Source of the DNA: Dehalococcoidia bacterium
GTDB lineage: Bacteria; Chloroflexota; Dehalococcoidia; GIF9; AB-539-J10
Length of the DNA: 63,432 nt
NCBI GenBank assembly: GCA_030615625.1
Contig: JAUWYX010000009.1
Span: 1 to 63,432 of the forward strand
Reading direction: 5' to 3'
Part shown: positions 41,723-50,274 of the stretch, piece after piece
Layout: the number at the start of each line of letters is the position of its first letter
How positions within the stretch are numbered: the stretch's first letter is position 1
Notes under the pieces: model-generated
Database searches by the model: none
What the model was told of the DNA's origin: nothing
The model's input: the letters and a program-made list of their open reading frames with translations, nothing else
Made by a program: the position numbers and the translations under genes

Positions 41723-42517
41723 ATGCGAGCAATTGGGGCCCGGCGAATCATAGACCCGCTACCGATTTATACCATGTGGTTGCGGGAGATGAAAAGATTT
41801 TTGAGAGTAAAGGCCAGGGTAGTTGGTTCACTATTGATGCCTCTCTTTTTTCTGGCTTTTCTGGGATTGCCCATGAGCTTCATGCCTGCCCGCCAAATAC
41901 CGGGACTGGAAGGTATAGGTTACCTTGACTTTCTCGCTCCTGGGATAGTGGGCATGACCCTATTATTTGCTGGTACCATGTCCGGGGCATCGGTTATCTG
42001 GGACAAAGAATTTGGCTTTCTAAAAGAGGTCTTAGTGGCTCCGGTTAATCGTTTTTCCGTCATATTGGGCAGAAGCCTCGGCGGCATGACCACAGCCATA
42101 ATTCAAGCCCTCGTTATAGTGGGAATAGCCGTAGCCATGGGAGTCACATTATCCAGTGTAGCAGGCTTCTTTCTAGCCCTAGTAATTATGATTCTTACCT
42201 GCGCCACATTCACGGGATTTGGCTTGATTATTGCCACCAAGTTAGGCAATCTGGAAGGCTTCATGGCTATAATGAACTTAATAGTATTTCCCATATTTTT
42301 CCTCTCGGGTGCCTTGTTCCCTATACAGTCTATGCCGTCCTGGCTGAGATATATAATGTACATTGACCCTTTGACCTATGGCGTTGATGGGTTGAGGGGC
42401 ACTCTTATTGGTGTTTCTGCCTTTCCACTCTGGCTCGATTTCACAGTTCTTCTTATATTGTGTTTAGCTTTAGCAACATTAGGCTCTTACTTCTTCTCAA
42501 AGATGGAAGCTGATTGA
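41723..42517 (+). CDS. ABC-2 type transporter permease
   Basis: 264 residues with six hydrophobic helices. The ABC-2 signature is seen as 'Lys-Glu-Phe-Gly-Phe-Leu-Lys-Glu-Val-Leu-Val-Ala-Pro-Val', and 'Phe-Phe-Leu-Ser-Gly-Ala-Leu-Phe-Pro' plus 'Asp-Pro-Leu-Thr-Tyr-Gly-Val-Asp' near the end are typical of DrrB/NodJ-like exporters of drugs, lipids or polysaccharides. Directly downstream of two ATPases in one operon. Cargo unknown. Confidence 0.92.
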   Translation: MRAIGARRIIDPLPIYTMWLREMKRFLRVKARVVGSLLMPLFFLAFLGLPMSFMPARQIPGLEGIGYLDFLAPGIVGMTLLFAGTMSGASVIWDKEFGFLKEVLVAPVNRFSVILGRSLGGMTTAIIQALVIVGIAVAMGVTLSSVAGFFLALVIMILTCATFTGFGLIIATKLGNLEGFMAIMNLIVFPIFFLSGALFPIQSMPSWLRYIMYIDPLTYGVDGLRGTLIGVSAFPLWLDFTVLLILCLALATLGSYFFSKMEAD

Positions 42518-42593
42518 GGAACGGGAAAGCCGATAGGACTAATGCTGATTATATCGTTATAATCCTCCCTCCCTGCATACACACCCAAAACGC

Positions 42594-42666
42594 TTGATAG
42601 TGTGGGCAGTGTGATATAATAATCTGTGACATAATAATACCATAAACTAAGGATTTTGGGGAAACT
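42594..42666 (+). promoter_or_regulatory. Promoter-like element B upstream of the RCC1-like gene
   Basis: TTGATA (42594-42599), a 15-bp spacer starting GTGTG, and TATAAT (42615-42620). Further down is AACTAAGGATTTTGGGGAAACT (given here as 42645-42666), nearly the same as the motif after element A at 31164-31183. Other parts of the 42518-42744 gap show nothing recognisable. Confidence 0.5.
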
Positions 42667-42744
42667 GGACTCTTACAAAAGGTGAGACTTTCATACGCAC
42701 GAAAGGTGTTTCAGTTTTCGGATGAAGGGTAATCGGAGGTGGCA

Positions 42745-44907
42745 ATGAAAAATAGTAAAATGCTCCTATCAGCTTTATTCTCTATCGCTCTGGTTTTCAG
42801 CCTGATGCTTCCTGCTTGGGCAGTGGGAGCTTCAGCAGCCGTGCCTCTGCCAGATGACCATTCTATTAATCATCTGACGATAGATGGCTCGAGCCTTGCT
42901 TCGGCAATGGCTCTGAATATGCCTCAAGGAAACGTAACGCCCATGGTCGCCGCAGGCGGCGCTCACATAGTGGGGCTTAGGTCCGACGGCACTGTGGTCG
43001 CCATGGGAGATAACAACGATGGGCGGTGCAACATCGGCAACTGGACGGATATCACCCAGGTCGCCGCAGGCTGCTTGCACACGGTGGGGCTTAAGTCAAA
43101 TGGCACCGTGGTTGCTGCGGGAGACAACCATTACGAGCAATGCAATATCGGCAACTGGACGGACATTATCCAGGTCGCCGCAGGCTATTATGACACGGTT
43201 GGGCTCAAGTCCGACGGAACCGTGGTCGCCGTTGGAGCCAACTACGACGGGCAGTGCAATGTTGGGGGTTGGAAAGACATCGTGCAGGTCACCGCAGGCT
43301 ATGACTACACGGTGGGGCTCAGGTCTGACGGCAGAGTAATCGCGGTGGGAGGTAACGAATACGGGCAGCGTAATGTTGGTGACTGGAGAGACATCATCCA
43401 GGTTGCCGCAAGTTACCAACACACGGTGGGGCTTAAGTCCGATGGCACCGTGGTTGCTGTGGGAGACAATTACCACGGGGAGTGCGATGTGGATAGCTGG
43501 ACAGATATAGTCCGGGTTGCTGCAGGCAACAGTCACACAGTGGGGGTTAAGTCCGACGGCACAGTGGTCGCTGTGGGAGACAACCACACCGGACAGTGCA
43601 ATGTCCAGGGTTGGACGGATGTTGTCCAGGTCGCCGCCGGCGGGGTGCACACAGTGGGGCTCAAGTCCGACGGCACCGTGGTTGTCGTGGGAGCCAGCTA
43701 TGATGAGCGGTTCAGTATCGGGAGTTGGGCGCGTATCATCGGTGTAGCCACAGGTGCCGGTCACACGGTGGGGCTTAAATCCGACGGCACTGTGGTCGCT
43801 GCGGGGGACAATCACTATAGACAGTGCGATGTCAGCGGCTGGACAGATATCGTCCAGGTCGGTGCGAGTGATGTTCACACGGTGGGGCTCAGGAACGACG
43901 GCACTGTGATTGCAGTAGGAGCTAACGACTATGGGCAGTGCAATGTTGGCGGCTGGACGGATATCGTCCAGGTCGCTGCAGGCGGCTGGCACACAGTTGG
44001 CGTTAAGTCCAGTGGTACGGTTGTCGCTGTGGGTGATAACAGTAATGGGCGGTGCGATGTCAGCAACTGGACGGGTATCACCGAAGTCTCCGCAGGCAAC
44101 GTTCACACGGTGGGGCTTAAGTCCGATGGCACCGTGGTCGCCGCAGGTGGCTCCGTGAAGGTGGGACCTGAAGATGATGACACCGCCATCATCGTGTACG
44201 AAGGGCAGTGTGACGTCGGCGACTGGACAGACATCGTCCAGGTCGCCGCTGGTAACTGGCATACGGTGGGAGTTAAGTCCAATGGAACCGTGGTCGCCGT
44301 TGGAGCCAATTACAGCAGGCAGTGCGATGTCAGCGGCTGGAAGGACGTCGTTCAGGTTGCCGGGGGCTGGGATCATACGGTAGGGCTTAGGTCCGATGGC
44401 ACCGTGGTCGCGGTGGGAGATAACGGCTTCGGGCAATGCGATGTCGGAGACTGGACAGGCATCGTCAAAGTCGCCGCAAGTTTGCGGTACACGGTGGCCC
44501 TTAAGAGCGACGGTACCGTGGTCGCTGCAGGGTGGGAACCTGAGCTTGCCAAATGGAACCTGGGAGTTACTACCAAGTATGTCCTTACCATATCCAGCAT
44601 CACCGGCGGTTCGGTGACCACTCCTGGCGAAGGGGTATTCGTTTATAATGCTGGAGTGCTGGTCCTCGTGGTTGCCAAGGCCGAGAGGGGCTACCGCTTT
44701 GTCAACTGGACTGGTGATGTGGGTGGCATCTTCAATGTGAATGCCACCATGACCATCGTAAGCATGCGCGGCGACTATTTCATAACGGCCAATTTTGCAC
44801 CAATCAATTGGGCTCTCATTGGCGGGATTATAGCGGCGGTGGTAATAGTAGGACTGGTGATTTTCTTCGTTCGTAGAAAGAGAGCTGCCCAGACCAAAGG
44901 GGGCTGA
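42745..44907 (+). CDS. Exported, membrane-anchored RCC1-like double beta-propeller protein
   Basis: 720 residues from ATG 42745 (GGAGG 5 nt upstream; an in-frame GTG at 42739 overlaps that site). Signal peptide, then 14 RCC1-like repeats of 38 residues (about residues 68-608) of the form 'Ala-Ala-Gly-x-x-His-Thr-Val-Gly-Leu-Lys-Ser-Asp-Gly-Thr-Val-Val-Ala'. An InlB B-repeat-like beta domain ('Ile-Thr-Gly-Gly-Ser-Val' to 'Phe-Val-Asn-Trp-Thr-Gly') follows, then a C-terminal membrane helix and Arg/Lys-rich tail. Fourteen units would make two seven-bladed propellers; unit 11 carries a 14-residue insert. Surface binding role inferred. Confidence 0.85.
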   Translation: MKNSKMLLSALFSIALVFSLMLPAWAVGASAAVPLPDDHSINHLTIDGSSLASAMALNMPQGNVTPMVAAGGAHIVGLRSDGTVVAMGDNNDGRCNIGNWTDITQVAAGCLHTVGLKSNGTVVAAGDNHYEQCNIGNWTDIIQVAAGYYDTVGLKSDGTVVAVGANYDGQCNVGGWKDIVQVTAGYDYTVGLRSDGRVIAVGGNEYGQRNVGDWRDIIQVAASYQHTVGLKSDGTVVAVGDNYHGECDVDSWTDIVRVAAGNSHTVGVKSDGTVVAVGDNHTGQCNVQGWTDVVQVAAGGVHTVGLKSDGTVVVVGASYDERFSIGSWARIIGVATGAGHTVGLKSDGTVVAAGDNHYRQCDVSGWTDIVQVGASDVHTVGLRNDGTVIAVGANDYGQCNVGGWTDIVQVAAGGWHTVGVKSSGTVVAVGDNSNGRCDVSNWTGITEVSAGNVHTVGLKSDGTVVAAGGSVKVGPEDDDTAIIVYEGQCDVGDWTDIVQVAAGNWHTVGVKSNGTVVAVGANYSRQCDVSGWKDVVQVAGGWDHTVGLRSDGTVVAVGDNGFGQCDVGDWTGIVKVAASLRYTVALKSDGTVVAAGWEPELAKWNLGVTTKYVLTISSITGGSVTTPGEGVFVYNAGVLVLVVAKAERGYRFVNWTGDVGGIFNVNATMTIVSMRGDYFITANFAPINWALIGGIIAAVVIVGLVIFFVRRKRAAQTKGG
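42946..44560. repeat. Array of fourteen ~114-bp tandem repeats (RCC1-like units)
   Basis: DNA-level tandem array encoding the 38-residue units. High conservation at the DNA level (for example GTGGGGCTTAAGTCCGA recurring) shows recent expansion or gene conversion. One unit (near 44150-44210) is about 42 bp longer. Confidence 0.85.
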
Positions 44908-44965
44908 ACTGAACTTTCCCCCGTACCTCCACCCTTAAGAGCGAAGCGAATTTTTCGTGGGGTAA

Positions 44966-46327
44966 TTAGTAGCGTTTAGCTTGCCGTGTAGACTTTACAT
45001 TGCCCCGGTAATCGGGAGCGGTGATGTTGAATACCAGGCTTATCATTGGGTCCACCATTCGTGAACTGATTCGTGTTTCAATCTCGTCTAAAGAGAGACA
45101 TGTAGTGACCACCATTGGCAACCGGGCATTATAACGGTAGTTTATCAATTGATATAGCTTCTCCTGAGCCCAGGGCGTGGCCGATTGTTCCCCGAAGTCA
45201 TCGAGTATCAGCAGTGGAACTTCTTTGATCCTCTCAGAAAACTCGTCATAGGATATTTTGCTATCTGGACTGAATGTAGAACGTAAATGGTCAAGAAGGT
45301 CGGGAACAACCACAAAGAAGACTGGTTTTCCTTGTGCCAGCCGATAATTAGCGATAGCTGCTGCCAGATGAGTCTTACCGCAGCCATTAATGCCTTGAAA
45401 TATTAGCCAACCCTCTGGTGAGCGAGCGAATTCTACTGCTAAGTTGAAAGCCTGGCGTAGGTTTTGCCGCTGTTCCAGGGGAAGTTCCAGTCTCTTGTGG
45501 TCAAAATTATCAAAGGTCATATTCCGTAATAGCTCTAACTCTAAGCCACCCTGGGATTCCAATGGCGGTGCTGGTTCAATCGCCCATACCTGGCAGAATT
45601 CATTATCGGCAAGATGGCCGCGTAAGCGTTCATCCATTCTTTCTAGCGGTATATCGGTGATGATTACCGTGGCCAGCCTGGTATTGAAGCGATGCTGAAG
45701 GAGTTGCTCTAGCTTCTCTTTAGCCCAAGTAGTAGCGCTTCCCAGAGTAAGGTCATCAAGCACTAATAGAGGCACATTCTTTACTCGCTCAAACAGCTCG
45801 TCATAAGTGGTGTCGCTTGTGGGGCTGAAGGCGGAGCGGAGGTGGTCAAGGAGGTCGGCAGCACCGATGTAAAATACAGGCTCCCCTAAGCTGAGACGGT
45901 GATTGGCAATAGCACAAGCCAGGTGTGTTTTACCAGAGCCGCTAGGACCTAAAAATACCAGCCAACCCTCGGGATTATCAGCAAAGGCTTTGGCAGCCTG
46001 GTAAACCTGAGCAAAGTGCTCTTGGGAAATGGCACTCGCCACCTTTCCTTCAGGAGATAAATTGTCAAAGGTAAGCTGCGACAGGGAACCCAAATTGCTG
46101 TATTTCTCAAGATATTCTGTTTTTTTCTTTCTCAGTTCTCCTTTACTGCATTGGCAGGGTACCACCCGGCTGAAATCAACTTGCCCTGAATCTAGAGCAG
46201 GATGAACGAAGCCAGCCCCTTTGCAAACAGGGCAGATTTCACCTGCGCCTTCTTCTATCGAGGGAAAGGGAACGTTATCTTTTGACGAGGTGTCCATATC
46301 GGCCCTTGATATATTTGTCTGGGCCAT
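44966..46327 (-). CDS. DnaC/IstB-like helicase loader with two tandem AAA+ domains
   Basis: 453 residues from ATG 46327. A TTG at 46387 would overlap the DnaD-like gene by 113 bp, and an ATG at 46297 with AGGG upstream is also possible. The N-terminal part has zinc-ribbon cysteines ('Cys-Pro-Val-Cys' and 'Cys-Gln-Cys'). Two full P-loop domains follow: Walker A 'Gly-Pro-Ser-Gly-Ser-Gly-Lys-Thr-His' and 'Gly-Ile-Asn-Gly-Cys-Gly-Lys-Thr-His', each with its own 'Leu-Leu-Val/Ile-Leu-Asp-Asp' Walker B. The halves are clearly duplicated. It is downstream of dnaB and dnaD, so probably loads the DnaB helicase. Confidence 0.85.
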   Translation of the reverse strand: MAQTNISRADMDTSSKDNVPFPSIEEGAGEICPVCKGAGFVHPALDSGQVDFSRVVPCQCSKGELRKKKTEYLEKYSNLGSLSQLTFDNLSPEGKVASAISQEHFAQVYQAAKAFADNPEGWLVFLGPSGSGKTHLACAIANHRLSLGEPVFYIGAADLLDHLRSAFSPTSDTTYDELFERVKNVPLLVLDDLTLGSATTWAKEKLEQLLQHRFNTRLATVIITDIPLERMDERLRGHLADNEFCQVWAIEPAPPLESQGGLELELLRNMTFDNFDHKRLELPLEQRQNLRQAFNLAVEFARSPEGWLIFQGINGCGKTHLAAAIANYRLAQGKPVFFVVVPDLLDHLRSTFSPDSKISYDEFSERIKEVPLLILDDFGEQSATPWAQEKLYQLINYRYNARLPMVVTTCLSLDEIETRISSRMVDPMISLVFNITAPDYRGNVKSTRQAKRY

Positions 46328-46901
46328 CCTTTTTAATGTCTCTCCTATGCTCTCCACTGTCCTTACCTTCACTAGCCCATCTTTCAAGGATGCGAGCGAT
46401 ATATTTCCAACTGCGTTTATTCAGCGTAACTGCTTCCTTGAAGGCTTCTTCAATCCACTGGAGTGGATAAAGCTTCTCAGCTTCCTTAAGTTCTTCAGCA
46501 ATCATTGGCGTTATCATGCCGATATTTTGCTCGTAGAGAGCAAAGATGTTGACAGCCGGCGGCTGATGGCTATCGGCGGTCAGAGAGTAAACATCCTCGA
46601 GCACTCCATTTATATTTAAGGTCGAGTGTAATAGAGTACCGTGCTCTACAGCCGAGTTCAAAGCCTGGCGAAGTGTCTCCTCATCTAACTCGGCTGACAG
46701 CCGACAGCTTTCAGTTTTCAGTTCTTTGTAAGTAACAAGGTGAGGATGGGCTTGCTTCCGCAGGATAAGATAAGAGACATACAACACTATCTTAAGTTCA
46801 GCCAGGTCTTGAATTTTAGGTATCGCCTGGGTAAAGAAAGAGTCAGGCAAGGAGATAAAATCTGTTTTCCTTTGAGAGCTTGATAATTGCCGGTTAGGCA
46901 T
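46275..46901 (-). CDS. DnaD-domain replication protein
   Basis: 208 residues. The N-terminal half is a winged-helix-like region; the C-terminal half has the DnaD/DnaB-II domain 'Ile-Phe-Ala-Leu-Tyr-Glu-Gln-Asn-Ile-Gly-Met-Ile-Thr-Pro' and 'Trp-Lys-Tyr-Ile-Ala-Arg-Ile-Leu-Glu-Arg-Trp'. DnaD proteins act in primosome assembly with the helicase loader. It lies 10 bp after dnaB and overlaps the loader gene, so all three are likely one transcript. Confidence 0.87.
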   Translation of the reverse strand: MPNRQLSSSQRKTDFISLPDSFFTQAIPKIQDLAELKIVLYVSYLILRKQAHPHLVTYKELKTESCRLSAELDEETLRQALNSAVEHGTLLHSTLNINGVLEDVYSLTADSHQPPAVNIFALYEQNIGMITPMIAEELKEAEKLYPLQWIEEAFKEAVTLNKRSWKYIARILERWASEGKDSGEHRRDIKKDGPDKYIKGRYGHLVKR

Positions 46902-46911
46902 CTTTTCACCC

Positions 46912-48288
46912 TTAAGAGGCAGAAATCAGCTCAGCCTCTAAATTATCAAATTTGACAACCCTGTTCAGGAAGCGCAGCTTGATTTGTCCTAAAGGACCAT
47001 TGCGGTGTTTGGCTATGATAATATCGGCGATGCCGCGGGGATAAGGTTCCCTTTCAATATCATGCACCTTGCTCCACTCTTCGGGAGAATAATTCATATC
47101 TTCTCGGTGAATGAAAATAACCACGTCAGCATCCTGCTCAATGCTTCCGGATTCGCGTAGGTCAGAAAGCTGAGGTATATGGGAGGGACGCGCTTCTACA
47201 GCCCGGCTGAGTTGCGATAGGGCTAAGATAGGCACATTCAGTTCCCGGGCTAAAGTTTTTAAGGCACGAGTTATGTTACTGATCTCTTGGACTCGAGTCT
47301 CATTCCTACCGTCGCCTTGTATCAGTTGCAGATAATCCGCGATGATCAGGTCGATGCCGCGTTCGAAGTGAAGTCGCCGTGCCTTGCTCCTTATATCTAC
47401 CACCCGAAGCATAGGAGAATCATCAATATAGATGGGTGCCTCGGATAAGACGCCGCTGGCTTCCATGATTTTTATCTCATCCTGCTCACTAAATCGTCCC
47501 AACCTTATACGCTTAGAATCCACCCCTGATTCACTACCGAGAAACCTCTGGATCACTGCCTCTCGAGACATCTCCAAACTGAATAGCGCAATACAAGCCT
47601 TTTGGTTAATAGCGGCATTCCTGGCAACATTTAGAGCTAAACTAGTCTTACCCAGGCTAGTCTTGGCGGCTAAAACGATTAAGTCAGTCCTATGCAACCC
47701 CCCTAAGGAATCGTCCAAGGCGGCAAAGCCGGTTAGAATATGAGGTACTTCCCCTTCCCTAAGCGTAGTAGGCTGCCCAGCTTCCTCAAAATATTGACCT
47801 AGGACCTCACGAATCGGAACAAGGCCTCGAAGACCCTGCCTGGCTCGCACTTTAAACAGGATATCTTCAGCGTCATTGAGGCTAGCCTCAACATCTGGGC
47901 TGGCTTCGTAGCCAAGGGCCTCGATTTGCCCAGCAGCGGCGATCAGCCGCCGCATTACCGCTGTATTGGATACTATTTGAGCATAATATTCAACATGGAG
48001 GGATGTAGGGACATTACTTATTAAATGGCTTAAGAAAGCGGCACCACCAATTTGCTCCAGCTTGTCCTGACGCATTAGCTCATGAGCCACTGTAATCTGG
48101 TTTATAGCTTCGTTGCGTTGATAAAGAGAGAGACAAGCTTGGTAGATCACCCGATTTGTTTCTGAAAAAAAATCCTCGGCCTTGAGGGAAACGGCAACTT
48201 TCAATATGGCCTCAGGGTCAATAAGCAGAGACCCAATTACTGCCTCCTCAGCTTCAATATCGTGGGGTGGTAATTTTTCCTCTGCCAT
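46912..48288 (-). CDS. dnaB: Replicative DNA helicase
   Basis: 458 residues, full length, no intein. N-terminal helical domain ('Pro-Pro-His-Asp-Ile-Glu-Ala-Glu-Glu-Ala-Val-Ile-Gly') and RecA-like motor with Walker A 'Ala-Lys-Thr-Ser-Leu-Gly-Lys-Thr' (usual form Gly-Arg-Pro-Ser-Met-Gly-Lys-Thr), 'Asp-Tyr-Leu-Gln-Leu-Ile' and 'Leu-Arg-Glu-Ser-Gly-Ser-Ile-Glu-Gln-Asp-Ala-Asp'. It unwinds the fork 5' to 3'. Only 2 bp separate it from rplI, a common rplI-dnaB pairing. Confidence 0.97.
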   Translation of the reverse strand: MAEEKLPPHDIEAEEAVIGSLLIDPEAILKVAVSLKAEDFFSETNRVIYQACLSLYQRNEAINQITVAHELMRQDKLEQIGGAAFLSHLISNVPTSLHVEYYAQIVSNTAVMRRLIAAAGQIEALGYEASPDVEASLNDAEDILFKVRARQGLRGLVPIREVLGQYFEEAGQPTTLREGEVPHILTGFAALDDSLGGLHRTDLIVLAAKTSLGKTSLALNVARNAAINQKACIALFSLEMSREAVIQRFLGSESGVDSKRIRLGRFSEQDEIKIMEASGVLSEAPIYIDDSPMLRVVDIRSKARRLHFERGIDLIIADYLQLIQGDGRNETRVQEISNITRALKTLARELNVPILALSQLSRAVEARPSHIPQLSDLRESGSIEQDADVVIFIHREDMNYSPEEWSKVHDIEREPYPRGIADIIIAKHRNGPLGQIKLRFLNRVVKFDNLEAELISAS

Positions 48289-48290
48289 GC

Positions 48291-48881
48291 CTAATCTTTC
48301 TCTTTCCTTTTCTCTTTATCGTTCTCGTTCTTCTTCTTTGCCTTTTTCTCTGCTTTTTTCTCTGTCTCTGTCCCTTTCTTCTCCTCTTTCTTTTTCTCCA
48401 CCTTTTTCTCTGTCTCTTGCTCTTTCCCTTTCTCCTCCTCCTCCTTGATAACCACCGTAATTTGTGGATTAAGGTCGCTGGCTAACTTAACGGCTACTTC
48501 ATAGCTGCCTGTTTTGCGTAAAGATTTCTCTATGTCTATCTTCTTTTTATCAATAACAGAACCTACAGCCCGACTTAATTCTTCAGCTATATCGGCAGCA
48601 GTAATAGAGCCAAATAAGCGTTCTCCGGCACCTATGCGAGCTTTAAGGCGAATCTCCATTCCCTCAATTTGCTGAGCCAGTTCAACTAGTTTATCATGGT
48701 CAATAATTTCTTCCCTTCGTTCCCTCTGTAGCCCGGACTCCGTTTGCTTAATGACCATGGGGGTGGCTACCAAAGCTAGACCCCGTGGCAAAAGGAAATT
48801 CCTGGCGTAGCCTCTGCTCACTTCCTTTATCTCTCCAGCCTTTCCCTTTCCAGGGAGGTCTTCTAGTAAAACAACCTTCAT
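48291..48881 (-). CDS. rplI: 50S ribosomal protein L9 with charged C-terminal extension
   Basis: 196 residues against about 150 in most bacteria. Residues 1-148 are a normal L9 ('Met-Lys-Val-Val-Leu-Leu-Glu-Asp', 'Gly-Tyr-Ala-Arg-Asn-Phe-Leu-Leu-Pro'). Residues about 149-196 are a Lys/Glu run with no hydrophobic residues, encoded by low-complexity CTT/TCT-rich sequence. The tail is probably disordered; it may bind rRNA or be a slippage-generated extension. Followed directly by dnaB. Confidence 0.95.
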   Translation of the reverse strand: MKVVLLEDLPGKGKAGEIKEVSRGYARNFLLPRGLALVATPMVIKQTESGLQRERREEIIDHDKLVELAQQIEGMEIRLKARIGAGERLFGSITAADIAEELSRAVGSVIDKKKIDIEKSLRKTGSYEVAVKLASDLNPQITVVIKEEEEKGKEQETEKKVEKKKEEKKGTETEKKAEKKAKKKNENDKEKRKEKD

Positions 48882-48887
48882 AAAATT

Positions 48888-48913
48888 CCTCGCTTCGCTC
48901 AGAATGACAAAAA
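48888..48913. repeat. Dispersed 'GCGAAGCGAGG' repeat unit
   Basis: Short unit (minus strand GTCATTCTGAGCGAAGCGAGG) between trxB and rplI, reaching into the last codons of trxB. Same family as the units at 13886, 51484 and 58720. Confidence 0.6.
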
Positions 48914-49816
48914 TCTCTCTGCCGACATAGCAGCAGTAGCGCCATCCCCAGCAGCAGTTATCGCCTGCTTGGCTGAATTATGGCGGACATCTCCAGCAGC
49001 AAATATTCCTGGAATCCTCGTTTCCATGAGTTCATTGGTGATTATGTAGCCTGCTTCGTCTAAAGGCAACAATCCCCGCCACTGAGCACTATTGGGCTCT
49101 GAGCCGATAGCCACAAAAACACCGGCTAGCTCTAATATTGATATTTTAGCATTTTTGGTGCTTTTTAGCATGAGTTGCTTAACTACCCCATCACCTTCAA
49201 TTTGGGTTACTACAGTATCCCAAATAAACTCTATCTTTGGTTCGGCCATAGCTCTTTCCTGAAATATCTTGCTGGCTCGAAGCTGGCTGCGACGGTGAAT
49301 GACCTTAACCGAGGAAGCAAACTTGCTCAAGTAGAGAGCCTCAGTGATGGCAGCATCGCCGCCACCTATTACAGACACTGTTTTACCTTTAAATAAAGGG
49401 CCGTCACAGGTAGCACAATAGGAAACTCCCTTGCCCACAAATTTATCTTCCCCAGGCACGCCTAGTTTGCGAAATTGCGAGCCAGAGGCAATGATTATCG
49501 ACTCAGCTGCAAAATCGCCTTCGCTGGTGCTGACCAGATTATGCCTCTGGCTGGGCACTGCTTTGGTAACCTCGGCAAGCAAGGTTTCCAATCCATAGCC
49601 AGTGGCTTGCTCATGGATAAGTTGTCCTAACTCAATACCTGAGATACCCTTGGGAAAGCCAGGATAATTCTCCACTTGCTCAGCGTTGGTTATTTGCCCG
49701 CCAATTACTCCCTTTTCGATAAGCAAAGTATTAAACCTTGAGCGGGCACAATATAGCCCGGCGGTGAGTCCCGCCGGTCCACCACCAATGATGACTACTT
49801 GGTAAGTTTTGCCCAT
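48899..49816 (-). CDS. trxB: Thioredoxin reductase
   Basis: 305 residues from ATG 49816, chosen because the longer frame start (49852) lies in the activase pseudogene. FAD motif 'Ile-Gly-Gly-Gly-Pro-Ala-Gly-Leu' at residues 9-16, redox centre 'Cys-Ala-Thr-Cys-Asp' near residue 134, NAD(P) motif 'Val-Ile-Gly-Gly-Gly-Asp-Ala-Ala' and 'Phe-Ala-Ala-Gly-Asp-Val-Arg'. The NADP-specific 'His-Arg-Arg' after the second fold is present. Last codons touch a dispersed repeat. Confidence 0.95.
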   Translation of the reverse strand: MGKTYQVVIIGGGPAGLTAGLYCARSRFNTLLIEKGVIGGQITNAEQVENYPGFPKGISGIELGQLIHEQATGYGLETLLAEVTKAVPSQRHNLVSTSEGDFAAESIIIASGSQFRKLGVPGEDKFVGKGVSYCATCDGPLFKGKTVSVIGGGDAAITEALYLSKFASSVKVIHRRSQLRASKIFQERAMAEPKIEFIWDTVVTQIEGDGVVKQLMLKSTKNAKISILELAGVFVAIGSEPNSAQWRGLLPLDEAGYIITNELMETRIPGIFAAGDVRHNSAKQAITAAGDGATAAMSAERFLSF

Positions 49817-49827
49817 GGCTTGAAATT

Positions 49828-50274
49828 TTAACCTGTAGCTGCTCCCTCCCACAAATCACAGCGTCCCCCCCACCTAGCCAGAGCCTTGCCCTCCACAGAG
49901 ATTTGAGCAATCTCGCATAAGTTGGGACAAGCTTTACATTAATTATACCATCGACTTTTGCCTCTAGATAGTGTTCACCGGCACCAATTATAGCGGCTTC
50001 AAAAGACCAGTGCGGGGCGCCCCCCAACTTTGTCATAGCGATATCGAGTGCTTCCTGCTCTGCCATCTCCGGAGTAAATACTCTAACTCCCATCGCCTGC
50101 AGTCGAGAAATGAGTCAACTCTCAGTAACCGCCCGTGAATTTCCTGCGGTAAAGATAGCTTTGTTAGTTGGCGCTGATACCACCGGTTCTGCACCCAAGG
50201 CTTCAAAAAAGTTTTTCCACCCAGGGTAATATTGATAATAAAATAAGGCTCTGGGAATGCCTACTCTAACCACG
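49828..50274 (-). pseudogene. Decayed DUF2229-type (2-hydroxyacyl-CoA dehydratase activase-related) gene
   Basis: The N-terminal part from GTG 50274 reads 'Val-Gly-Ile-Pro-Arg-Ala-Leu-Phe-Tyr-Tyr-Gln-Tyr-Tyr-Pro', typical of DUF2229. After about 45 codons a TGA appears. The same frame then continues as the family's C-terminal region ('Met-Gly-Val-Arg-Val-Phe-Thr-Pro-Glu-Met' and 'Val-Asp-Gly-Ile-Ile-Asn-Val'). A frameshift near 49945 moves to a frame with 'Cys-Pro-Asn-Leu-Cys-Glu-Ile' and 'Gly-Gly-Arg-Cys', ending at TAA 49828. A large internal deletion, a stop and a frameshift show it is dead. Confidence 0.7.

Noticed and set aside
43096-44436. 446-residue minus-strand open frame opposite the RCC1-like gene
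   Set aside because: It mirrors the tandem repeat array; the periodic sequence keeps the antisense frame open. The plus strand has the signal peptide, ribosome-binding site and recognisable repeats.
49731-50093. 120-residue minus-strand open frame upstream of trxB as an independent gene
   Set aside because: It is the C-terminal part of the decayed DUF2229 gene read past its frameshift and into the trxB start region.
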